Positions 56,300-64,000 of a stretch of DNA of 64,000 bases are shown one piece after another. Made by a program: the position numbers and the translations under genes. Each line of letters begins with the position of its first letter. The first letter of the stretch is position 1. The DNA is from Agromyces lapidis (lineage in GTDB: Bacteria; Actinomycetota; Actinomycetes; Actinomycetales; Microbacteriaceae): positions 124,001-188,000 of the forward strand of contig NZ_WBIQ01000005.1 in assembly GCF_009749405.1 (NCBI RefSeq), written 5' to 3'. The notes beneath the pieces were generated by a model, which had not been told where the DNA came from, made no database searches, and saw only the letters and a program-made list of their open reading frames with translations.

Positions 56300-57295
56300 C
56301 TAGCCCTTCGCCTTCGCGAGCAGTTCGTCGCGCGGGTTCTCGTCGGGCAGCGCCGCGGCGAGCGCCTCGACGGCGGCCTGCGCGTCTTTCGAGAGGTGCG
56401 AGGGCACCGCGATCTGGACCACGGCGAGCAGGTCGCCCGTGCCCTTCTTCGTCTCGACGCCGCGACCCTTCACGCGCAGCACGCGCCCGCTCGGCGTGCC
56501 GGGGGCGACGCGGAGCTTCACGGGGTCGCCGCCGAGGGTCGGCACCTGGATGGTCGCGCCGAGCGCGGCCTCGGCGAAGGTCACCGGCACGGTGACGCGC
56601 AGATTCAGGCCGTCGCGCTCGAAGACGGGGTGCTTGCGCACGTTGACGGTGAGGATGAGGTCGCCCGCCTCGCCGCCGTCGGGGGACGGATGCCCCTTGC
56701 CGCGCAGGCGGATCTTCTGGCCGTCCGAGACGCCGGCGGGGATGCGCACCGTGAGCGGCTTGCCCTCGGCCGTCTGCAAAGTGACCTGGTCGCCCTTGGT
56801 CGCGGTGATGAAGTCGAGGGTCGTGGTCGCCGTGACGTCGCGCCCGGGCGTCGGCCCGCCGTAGCCGCGGTAGCCGCCGCTCGGCTGGCCGAATCGGCCG
56901 CCCCCGAAGAGGCCGCCGAGCAGGTCGTCGTAGTCGCCGCCCTGCTGGAAGGTGTACGACTGGCTGCGGCCCGGACCGCCCTGGCCGAACATGCCGCCGA
57001 AGACGTCGTCGAATCCGCCCGCACCGTTCGCACCGCCCGGGGCGGTGAATCGCGCACCCGAACCCATCGCCCGGATCGCGTCGTACTCCTTGCGCTGCTC
57101 GGGATCGGCGAGCACGGAGTGCGCCTCGCTGATCTCCTTGAACTTCGCCTCGGCGGCGGCGTCACCCGCGTTGGAGTCGGGGTGGTACTTGCGCGCGAGC
57201 TTGCGGTAGACCTTCTTCAGCTCCGCGTCGCTCACGTCTTTGGAGACGCCGAGCACCTGGTAGAAGTCCTTGTCGAACCAGTCCTGACTGGCCAT
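56300..57295 (-). CDS. dnaJ: DnaJ-type J-domain co-chaperone without zinc finger
   Basis: 331 residues from ATG 57295, set by AGGAGG five bases upstream; an in-frame GTG at 57301 lies inside that site. The J domain (10-75) has HPD at 38-40, followed by a Gly/Phe-rich region and two beta-barrel client domains. The four CxxCxGxG zinc repeats of canonical DnaJ are absent, so it is a class II/CbpA-like protein. It stimulates DnaK ATPase. Operon position is classical. Confidence 0.94.
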   Translation of the reverse strand: MASQDWFDKDFYQVLGVSKDVSDAELKKVYRKLARKYHPDSNAGDAAAEAKFKEISEAHSVLADPEQRKEYDAIRAMGSGARFTAPGGANGAGGFDDVFGGMFGQGGPGRSQSYTFQQGGDYDDLLGGLFGGGRFGQPSGGYRGYGGPTPGRDVTATTTLDFITATKGDQVTLQTAEGKPLTVRIPAGVSDGQKIRLRGKGHPSPDGGEAGDLILTVNVRKHPVFERDGLNLRVTVPVTFAEAALGATIQVPTLGGDPVKLRVAPGTPSGRVLRVKGRGVETKKGTGDLLAVVQIAVPSHLSKDAQAAVEALAAALPDENPRDELLAKAKG

Positions 57296-57330
57296 CGGCA
57301 CCTCCTCTCTCTGAGTCTGTCTGAATGTGG

Positions 57331-57372
57331 GACGCCGGTCGAGTGGCGAAGGGTCGCCACTCGACCGGCGTC
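57331..57372. repeat. Strong intercistronic hairpin between grpE and dnaJ
   Basis: 19-bp perfect arms (GACGCCGGTCGAGTGGCGA and complement) around an AGGG loop. It sits inside the heat-shock operon between the grpE stop and the dnaJ ribosome site. It could attenuate transcription, stabilise an mRNA end or be a processing site. Confidence 0.75.
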
Positions 57373-57383
57373 ACGGCGGTTCG

Positions 57384-58034
57384 CTACGCCGACGGTGTCG
57401 TGACGACGACCTTCGCGACGCGCAGCTGCACGCCGCCCAGCGTGTAGCCGGTCTCGACGACGTCGGCGACCGTGTCGACCTCGACCTCGTCGCTCGGCTG
57501 CTGGAAGATCGCCTCGTGGCGCTGCGGGTCGAACGGCTCGCCGACCTCGCCGAACGCGGCGAGCCCGAGCTTCTCGACGGCGCCACGGAGCTTCGCGGCG
57601 ATCGTCGCGAAGGCGGTGTCGCCCTCGAGGTCGCCGTGCTTCTCGGCGCGGTCGAGGTCGTCGAGCACGGGCAGCAGCACGGACACGGCCGCACCGACCG
57701 CGCGCTCGCGCTCGATCTCACGGTTCGCCTCGGTGCGCTTGCGGTAGTTCGCGTACTCGGCGGTGACCCGCTTGAGGTCGGCGAGGTGCTCGTCGCTCGG
57801 GTCCTGGACCTCGGCGTTCGCCGCGTTCAGGATGTCGTCGACCGTGAGTTCGGTCTCGTCGTCGAACGAATCGGATGCCTCGGCGCCCGAGCCGTTCGAA
57901 CCGCCCGTCTCGGGGGCGCCCGCTTCGGGCGCCCCGTCGGCGGCCGGCTGCCGAACCGCACCCGTCTCGGGGTCGATGCGACGCTTGTCGCGGATCACCG
58001 GCTCCTCGTGGTTCTGGTTCTGCTCGTCGGTCAT
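57384..58034 (-). CDS. grpE: GrpE nucleotide exchange factor
   Basis: 216 residues. A disordered acidic N-terminus of about 70 residues precedes the long coiled-coil (DLKRVTAEYANYRKRTEANR) and the compact beta-wing (AFGEVGEPFDPQRHEAIFQQ). It releases ADP from DnaK. The start is two bases after the dnaK stop, so it is co-translated. Confidence 0.95.
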   Translation of the reverse strand: MTDEQNQNHEEPVIRDKRRIDPETGAVRQPAADGAPEAGAPETGGSNGSGAEASDSFDDETELTVDDILNAANAEVQDPSDEHLADLKRVTAEYANYRKRTEANREIERERAVGAAVSVLLPVLDDLDRAEKHGDLEGDTAFATIAAKLRGAVEKLGLAAFGEVGEPFDPQRHEAIFQQPSDEVEVDTVADVVETGYTLGGVQLRVAKVVVTTPSA

Positions 58035-58036
58035 GA

Positions 58037-59905
<1,869 letters not shown>

Positions 59906-59930
59906 GTGTTTCTCTCCTTCTCCCCTCCCG

Positions 59931-59966
59931 CCGGTCGAGCAGGCGCGCAGCGCCGTATCGAGACCC
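59931..59966. repeat. Micrococcales-type GGTCGAG...TATCGAGACC intergenic repeat in the dnaK leader
   Basis: CCGGTCGAGC ... GTATCGAGACCC with an inner GGCGC-GCA-GCGCC stem (59942-59954). I recognise this pattern as a common short intergenic repeat of Micrococcales. Here it sits in the roughly 130-base leader between the dnaK promoter and start codon. Confidence 0.7.
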
Positions 59967-60024
59967 TTGCGAGGGATACCGGTTCGGCCTTCCTGGCCCG
60001 CAACCGAAGTCAGATGCGTCAAGA

Positions 60025-60045
60025 CTTGAGCCTTGACGACTCAAG
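60025..60045. promoter_or_regulatory. HAIR element 1 of the dnaK operon
   Basis: CTTGAGC-N7-ACTCAAG, 13 of 14 consensus arm positions. It abuts the predicted -10 and covers the likely transcription start of dnaK, as expected of an HspR operator. Confidence 0.9.
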
Positions 60046-60072
60046 CCTCCCAGTGCCGAATGAACGTGTCAA
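60044..60072 (-). promoter_or_regulatory. Predicted dnaK promoter
   Basis: On the minus strand TTGACA (60072-60067), 17-base spacing, then GAGGCT (60049-60044). The -35 is perfect and the -10 is weak, typical of HspR-controlled genes. It overlaps HAIR 1. Confidence 0.6.
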
Positions 60073-60087
60073 GTCGAGACCGTGAAA

Positions 60088-60108
60088 CTTGAGTGCACTT
60101 GACTCAAC
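60088..60108. promoter_or_regulatory. HAIR element 2, beside the alarmone synthetase promoter
   Basis: CTTGAGT-N7-ACTCAAC, 13 of 14 arm positions and the same arms as the clpB copy. It lies upstream of the dnaK -35 but overlaps the candidate -35 of the divergent RelA/SpoT-domain gene, so it may serve both. Confidence 0.88.
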
Positions 60109-60128
60109 TCACGGCTGGCGTTCAGTAT
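60099..60128 (+). promoter_or_regulatory. Candidate promoter of the RelA/SpoT-domain gene
   Basis: TTGACT (60099-60104), 18-base spacer, CAGTAT (60123-60128). An alternative leaderless promoter would use TAACCT (60134-60139). In the first reading HAIR 2 covers the -35; in the second it lies at about -58 to -38. Confidence 0.45.
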
Positions 60129-60145
60129 TCCACTAACCTGCCGGT

Positions 60146-61348
60146 GTGGACGCACGCGACCAGGACGAACGACTCGTCGCCGCCGAGCTCGCCCGGTACG
60201 ACCGCGAGCTGCGACGGTACCGTCGCCTGCGCAGTCGCATCGAGGCCGACTTCGCGCGCCGCCTCGACGCGGCCGGTTTCCGGTACTTCCAGGTCACCGC
60301 GCGGGTGAAGTCCCGCGAATCGTTCGAGCGCAAGGTGCGCCGCGCGCCCGACCGGGAGGTGCGCGACATCCTGGGCGTTCGCGTGATCGCGCACTTCGAA
60401 GGCGACCTCGCCGCCATGGAGCAGGTCGTCCGCGAGGCGCTCATCGTCGACGACGACTCCTGGGTCGACAAGTCCGAGCTGCTCCCGATCGATGCGTTCG
60501 GCTACCGGTCGGTGCAGTTCGTCGGACAGATCCCCGGTTCGTCCGACTCGGGCGGCGGTGCTGCCGACCCTGCCGGAGACGCCGGCTCCGGCGACGCCGA
60601 GATCGATGCACCGCTGGTCGAGGTGCAGCTGCGCACCGCCCTGTCCGACACCTGGTCCGAGCTCGAGCACGACTTCCGCTACAAGTCCGCGCGTCAACTC
60701 CCCCGCGAGGTCGACCGCCTCTTCGCCCTGTCTGCGGCGCTCCTCGAGCAGGCCGACGGCAACCTCGACCAGATCCGCCTGCAGGTGGAGGAGGCGCGCA
60801 CGGCCGGCCCGGCCACCCGCGGCGACGGCGGCGGCGAGCGCGGCTACATCGGCCGGTTCATCCAGTACGACGGCGACTCCCGCACCCTCGACCAGATCGT
60901 GACCGCCGCGCTCGACGTGCCGTTCGGCATCGTGACCGGCGCGGGCCGCGAGCTGCGCAGCGTCGTGCGCGCCGCCGGCTGGCACAGGTACGAGGCGCTC
61001 GTCGACGGCTTCGGCGAGTTCTCCGAGCTCGGGCGCCGGCTCGCGATCGCGTGCGCGTCGACGAGCCACGACCTCCTCCTGGCCGATGCCGAGCCCCAGC
61101 GCCCTGCGCGCGCGTTCCGCGGGATCGGCACCTACTGGACCGCGCTGGCGGCGGCGCTGCTCGGGGGCGAACCGATCCGCGAGAGCCGCGTCCCCGACGG
61201 GCGCCTCGCCGAGTACCGGGTGGTCGCGGCGTACCTGTACGCGAACCCGGATGCCTCGGCCCTCGGTGTGCGCAGTCGATACGGCGCGATCGCGGCGCCG
61301 GTCGGCACGCTCGACGATGCAGGGTTCCGGCCGATCGACCTCGGCTGA
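60146..61348 (+). CDS. RelA/SpoT-domain alarmone synthetase, long small-alarmone-synthetase type
   Basis: 400 residues from GTG 60146. The (p)ppGpp synthetase motifs are intact: ARVKSRESFERK, D75 in DILGVRV, Y120 in GYRSVQF and E159 in EVQLRTALSDTW. No HD hydrolase, TGS or ACT domain is present, so it should only synthesise alarmone. A Gly/Ser/Ala-rich insertion (about 129-153) interrupts the core, and the C-terminal 200 residues are unassigned. Divergent from dnaK across a HAIR-bearing spacer, it may be heat-inducible. This coupling is inference. Confidence 0.86.
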   Translation: MDARDQDERLVAAELARYDRELRRYRRLRSRIEADFARRLDAAGFRYFQVTARVKSRESFERKVRRAPDREVRDILGVRVIAHFEGDLAAMEQVVREALIVDDDSWVDKSELLPIDAFGYRSVQFVGQIPGSSDSGGGAADPAGDAGSGDAEIDAPLVEVQLRTALSDTWSELEHDFRYKSARQLPREVDRLFALSAALLEQADGNLDQIRLQVEEARTAGPATRGDGGGERGYIGRFIQYDGDSRTLDQIVTAALDVPFGIVTGAGRELRSVVRAAGWHRYEALVDGFGEFSELGRRLAIACASTSHDLLLADAEPQRPARAFRGIGTYWTALAAALLGGEPIRESRVPDGRLAEYRVVAAYLYANPDASALGVRSRYGAIAAPVGTLDDAGFRPIDLG

Positions 61349-61393
61349 GCCGCGCCCCTTCCCGACTTCCGGCGAAGCGAGGAGAATCGAGGC

Positions 61394-61828
61394 ATGGACG
61401 AGACCGAAGAGGACCGTACTCCGACACGATCGCTCACCGAGGCGGACTGCTGGGAGCGGCTCGCTCGTGCACCGTACGGACGCATCGCGATGGCCGCCGG
61501 CGGCGAGGTCGACATCTTCGCCGTGAACCACGTCGTCGACACGAGCGGACCGGGCGGGCCGGTCATCGTGTTCCGCACCGCGGCGGGCACGAAGCTGCTC
61601 GAGCTCACGATCCGGCACGGCGTGGCCTTCCAGATCGACGGGTTCAGCGACACCGAGGCGTTCAGCGTCGTCGTCAAGGGCACCGCCGAGGAGTTCGACC
61701 ACGAGCGCGAGATCGAGGCCGCCGAGGCCCTCGGCATCACCCCGTGGGCGCCCGAGTCGAAGGATCGCTGGGTGCGGATCACCCCGACCGAGGTGCATGG
61801 CCGCGAGTTCGACCGGGCGACCACGTGA
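61394..61828 (+). CDS. Pyridoxamine-phosphate-oxidase-fold flavin-binding protein (NimA-like)
   Basis: 144 residues with an AGGAGAAT ribosome site. The segments CWERLARAPYGRIAMAAGGE and VIVFRTAAGTKLLELTIRHG are typical of the small FMN/heme-binding split-barrel family related to 5-nitroimidazole resistance proteins. Cofactor and substrate are not determined. It lies 45 bases after the alarmone synthetase and may share its mRNA. Confidence 0.87.
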   Translation: MDETEEDRTPTRSLTEADCWERLARAPYGRIAMAAGGEVDIFAVNHVVDTSGPGGPVIVFRTAAGTKLLELTIRHGVAFQIDGFSDTEAFSVVVKGTAEEFDHEREIEAAEALGITPWAPESKDRWVRITPTEVHGREFDRATT

Positions 61829-61902
61829 GTCGGCCATGAGGCGATGCGCATCAGGGCGCTCCCCGATGCAGGCGACTCCGGTCGACGCATAGACTCCGGC
61901 GC

Positions 61903-62478
61903 ATGCGTGCTTCCCTGCAGAGCCTCATCGTCGCCGCCGCCTCCCTGCTCGTCGTGGCCGGGCTGAGCGCCTGCACCGCTGCAGGCGCACCCGACGGCTC
62001 GGCGGAGCCCACCGCCGCGCCCACTGCGGCGCCGACGACCTCGGCGAGCGCGACACCGACCGACTCCCCGGCACCGACCTCCGTCGCCGTCACCTGCGAC
62101 ACCGTCCTCGCCCCCGAGGCGTACGCGCAGCTCGAGAGCGACGGGCTCACACCCCGCGATCCGATCGCGCACACCGAGTTCATGGGCGCGATGCTCGACG
62201 CCGGCGCACTCGGCTGCCGCTGGGGCAAAGAGGCGACCGACCTCTCGCTGGATGTCGCGCGACTGACCGTCGACGACGCCACCTGGCCCGAATGGGAGGT
62301 CGCGCTCACCGCGGCGGGCTACACCTTGACCGACGACCCCGTCCCCGGTGCATACACGGGGCCGGTCGACCCCGGCACCGGCCTGAGCCCCGTCGTCGTC
62401 AAGACCGACGACGCGATCGTCTACGTCGGTGCGCCCGTCTTCGCGGGCTGGATCGCCTCGCCCGACGAGAGCGAGTGA
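61903..62478 (+). CDS. Lipoprotein of unknown function
   Basis: 191 residues with a lipoprotein signal: LIVAAASLLVVAGLSAC places the lipobox LSAC, C24. A Thr/Pro/Ala-rich linker follows, then a small domain with two further cysteines (VTCDTVL and LGCRWG) that could form a disulfide. TAGACT about 10 bases upstream of ATG suggests a leaderless promoter. Surface-anchored; function unknown. Confidence 0.82.
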   Translation: MRASLQSLIVAAASLLVVAGLSACTAAGAPDGSAEPTAAPTAAPTTSASATPTDSPAPTSVAVTCDTVLAPEAYAQLESDGLTPRDPIAHTEFMGAMLDAGALGCRWGKEATDLSLDVARLTVDDATWPEWEVALTAAGYTLTDDPVPGAYTGPVDPGTGLSPVVVKTDDAIVYVGAPVFAGWIASPDESE

Positions 62479-62572
62479 GCCGGGCCGGCGCACGCTCGGA
62501 CGTCACACGGCGCGGCCGGAGGCATCCGGCCTGATTGAATCGTCGGATGCGCCGAATCACCGTGACCGCCCG

Positions 62573-63331
62573 ATGAACCCGCTCGAGTTCGCCGCCCTCG
62601 TGCTCGGCGGCATCGTCGCCGGCGGCATCAACTCGGTGGTCGGGTCGGGTTCGCTCGTGACCTTCCCGATCCTGCTCGCGTTCGGCTACCCGCCCGTGCT
62701 TGCGAACGTCACGAACAACGTGGGCGTGCTGCCCGCCTCGCTCGTCGCCACGTTCGCGGGGCGTTCCGAGTTCCGCGGCGAGTGGCGCCGCCTCGGCGTC
62801 TTCCTGTGCTTCTCCGCGGTGGGCGGCGTGACCGGCGCACTCCTGCTGCTGCAGCTGCCGAGTGAGGCGTTCGACATGATCGTGCCGGCGCTCATCGTGC
62901 TGGCGCTGCTGCTCGTCGTCTTCGGACCGCGGATCAAGCGGTGGACGACCCGGCTGCACGGCCAGGCCGAGCACCACGACCATCCCGTCGCGACGATGGC
63001 GGTCGCCGGGCTCACGGCCGTCTACGGCGGCTACTTCGGGGCGGCGCAGGGCGTGCTGCTGCTGGCGCTGCTCTCGATCACGATGGCCGGATCGCTCGTT
63101 CGTGCGAACGCGTACAAGAACGCGATGGCCGCGACCGCGAACCTCGTCGCCGCGATCGTGTTCGTCGCCGTCACCGAGGTCGCCTGGCTCGCAGCGCTCG
63201 CGATCGCGGTCGGTGCGTTCGTCGGCGGGGCGCTCGGCGGTCGCTACGGCCGGTACATCCCGCAGACGGCGTACCGAACCGTGATCGTCGTGATCGGGCT
63301 CGCGGCGCTCGCTTACTTCATGGTGCGGTAG
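62573..63331 (+). CDS. TSUP family permease (TauE/SafE-like sulfite exporter family)
   Basis: 252 residues, about eight helices, with the duplicated TSUP motif: GINSVVGSGSLVTFPILLAF near residue 18 and AVYGGYFGAAQGVLLLALLS near 150. Family members move sulfite, sulfonates or other organic anions. The substrate is unknown. Its 3' end overlaps the convergent TOPRIM gene by 14 bases. Confidence 0.9.
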   Translation: MNPLEFAALVLGGIVAGGINSVVGSGSLVTFPILLAFGYPPVLANVTNNVGVLPASLVATFAGRSEFRGEWRRLGVFLCFSAVGGVTGALLLLQLPSEAFDMIVPALIVLALLLVVFGPRIKRWTTRLHGQAEHHDHPVATMAVAGLTAVYGGYFGAAQGVLLLALLSITMAGSLVRANAYKNAMAATANLVAAIVFVAVTEVAWLAALAIAVGAFVGGALGGRYGRYIPQTAYRTVIVVIGLAALAYFMVR

Positions 63332-63941
63332 GCCCGGGCGGCGCGACCCCGACCGCCGCGACGACGAGGGTCGCCATCGCGGCCGGGATGCGCGCCTCCT
63401 CGAGCGCGCCGACGAGGATCGGCGCGAACTGCGCCTTGCGACCCGCGTGGGTGCCCATGAAGCGGTGGAGTTGCGCGTCGAGCGCGCGCCCGCGCTGGAA
63501 CGGCTGCCGTTGGAAGGTTCGGAACCGCGCCAGTTCGCCCTGGTCGGCGAGCAGCTCCTCGACCCGGGCGGGACCGAGCGCGCGGATCAACTCGCCCTCG
63601 AGGTCGGGCTCGCACGAGTAGAACCCGCGTTCGTCGAGCGGTGCGCCCGTGCCTCCGAGCCCGGCGCCGTCGACGGCGCGGCGCACGTACGCGGTCTCGG
63701 CCGCATCGAAGAGGCCGAGCACGCGGCGGTGCGGACGGCCCGCGGGCCCGGTCTGCGCCTCTGCCGCGAGCGCGGCGAGGTGGTGGTGCAGGTTGGTCAC
63801 GCCGTGCATCGGGACGACGGCGACGTCGGCCGCCGCGAGGTCGGCGCCGAGGCGCACGGCGAGCGCCTCGAGGGCGAGGCGGTCGCTCTCGCCCTCGACG
63901 AGCACGACGGTGGATGCCTCGGCGATGACCACGTCCCGCAT
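63318..63941 (-). CDS. Stand-alone TOPRIM/OLD-like nuclease-domain protein
   Basis: 207 residues. The N-terminal STVVLVEGESDRLALEALAV gives the TOPRIM glutamate, and VLGLFDAAETAYVRRAV is the probable second acidic motif. The ATPase half of OLD-family nucleases is missing, so the protein is a lone TOPRIM domain. TAGGGT lies just upstream of ATG 63941, compatible with a leaderless message. The role is unknown; DNA repair or phage defence is possible. The last 59 bases of the window hold nothing more. Confidence 0.78.
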   Translation of the reverse strand: MRDVVIAEASTVVLVEGESDRLALEALAVRLGADLAAADVAVVPMHGVTNLHHHLAALAAEAQTGPAGRPHRRVLGLFDAAETAYVRRAVDGAGLGGTGAPLDERGFYSCEPDLEGELIRALGPARVEELLADQGELARFRTFQRQPFQRGRALDAQLHRFMGTHAGRKAQFAPILVGALEEARIPAAMATLVVAAVGVAPPGPTAP

Positions 63942-64000
63942 GGTGCGACCCTACTCCGCACGCCCGGCGCGCCTCCTGCTCGGGTCTACCGGCGGTGAGC

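Overview
The window is chromosomal DNA from a high-GC (about 70 percent by eye) actinobacterium. Three things point to Micrococcales and probably Microbacteriaceae (an Agromyces-like organism is my best guess): the HspR/HAIR heat-shock system, the ClpS-DUF2017 gene pair, and the family-typical intergenic stems built on GGATGCC/GGCATCC. The genus is inference. I see no rRNA, tRNA, CRISPR array, insertion sequence or prophage. Genes are dense, with no gene-free stretch above about 260 bases.

Layout. 1-7.3 kb: the N-terminal part of a secreted subtilisin, a nitroreductase, a divergent MFS/MarR pair, an F420-type oxidoreductase, a zinc alcohol dehydrogenase and a type-B carboxylesterase. 7.5-19.5 kb: a large secreted enzyme with F5/8-type-C modules behind a LacI-type operator, an MFS exporter, a secreted M36 metalloprotease with PKD domains, and clpB with a HAIR operator. 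19.6-24.6 kb: aldose 1-epimerase and a DUF5107-TPR protein, divergent from an AraC regulator. 24.6-33.7 kb: redox and catabolic genes, including an alcohol dehydrogenase/APC permease operon facing a PucR regulator. 33.7-40 kb: a three-gene type III polyketide synthase operon, divergent from a DUF2252 protein coupled to a DHA2-type MFS pump.

40-53 kb is the most unusual part. A compact seven-gene minus-strand operon encodes MscS, a YfeO-like CLC protein, a SulP transporter, a DUF1254/DUF1214 protein, a GAP-family protein and two AI-2E-type transporters. It is flanked by two small SHOCT proteins, a DUF6325 protein and a cytosolic-looking arylsulfatase. I read this as a candidate undescribed module for anion, sulfate-ester and membrane-stress handling.

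53-64 kb: ClpS/DUF2017, an rRNA-methyltransferase-like gene, a secreted lysozyme-like protein, the heat-shock operon dnaK-grpE-dnaJ-hspR, and a divergent RelA/SpoT-domain alarmone synthetase whose promoter is touched by a HAIR element. The end holds a flavin-binding protein, a lipoprotein, a TSUP permease and a stand-alone TOPRIM protein.

Together, HspR (55874-56296) probably represses dnaK, clpB and possibly the alarmone synthetase, linking proteostasis to the stringent response. Short intergenic stems of one sequence family close most transcription units.
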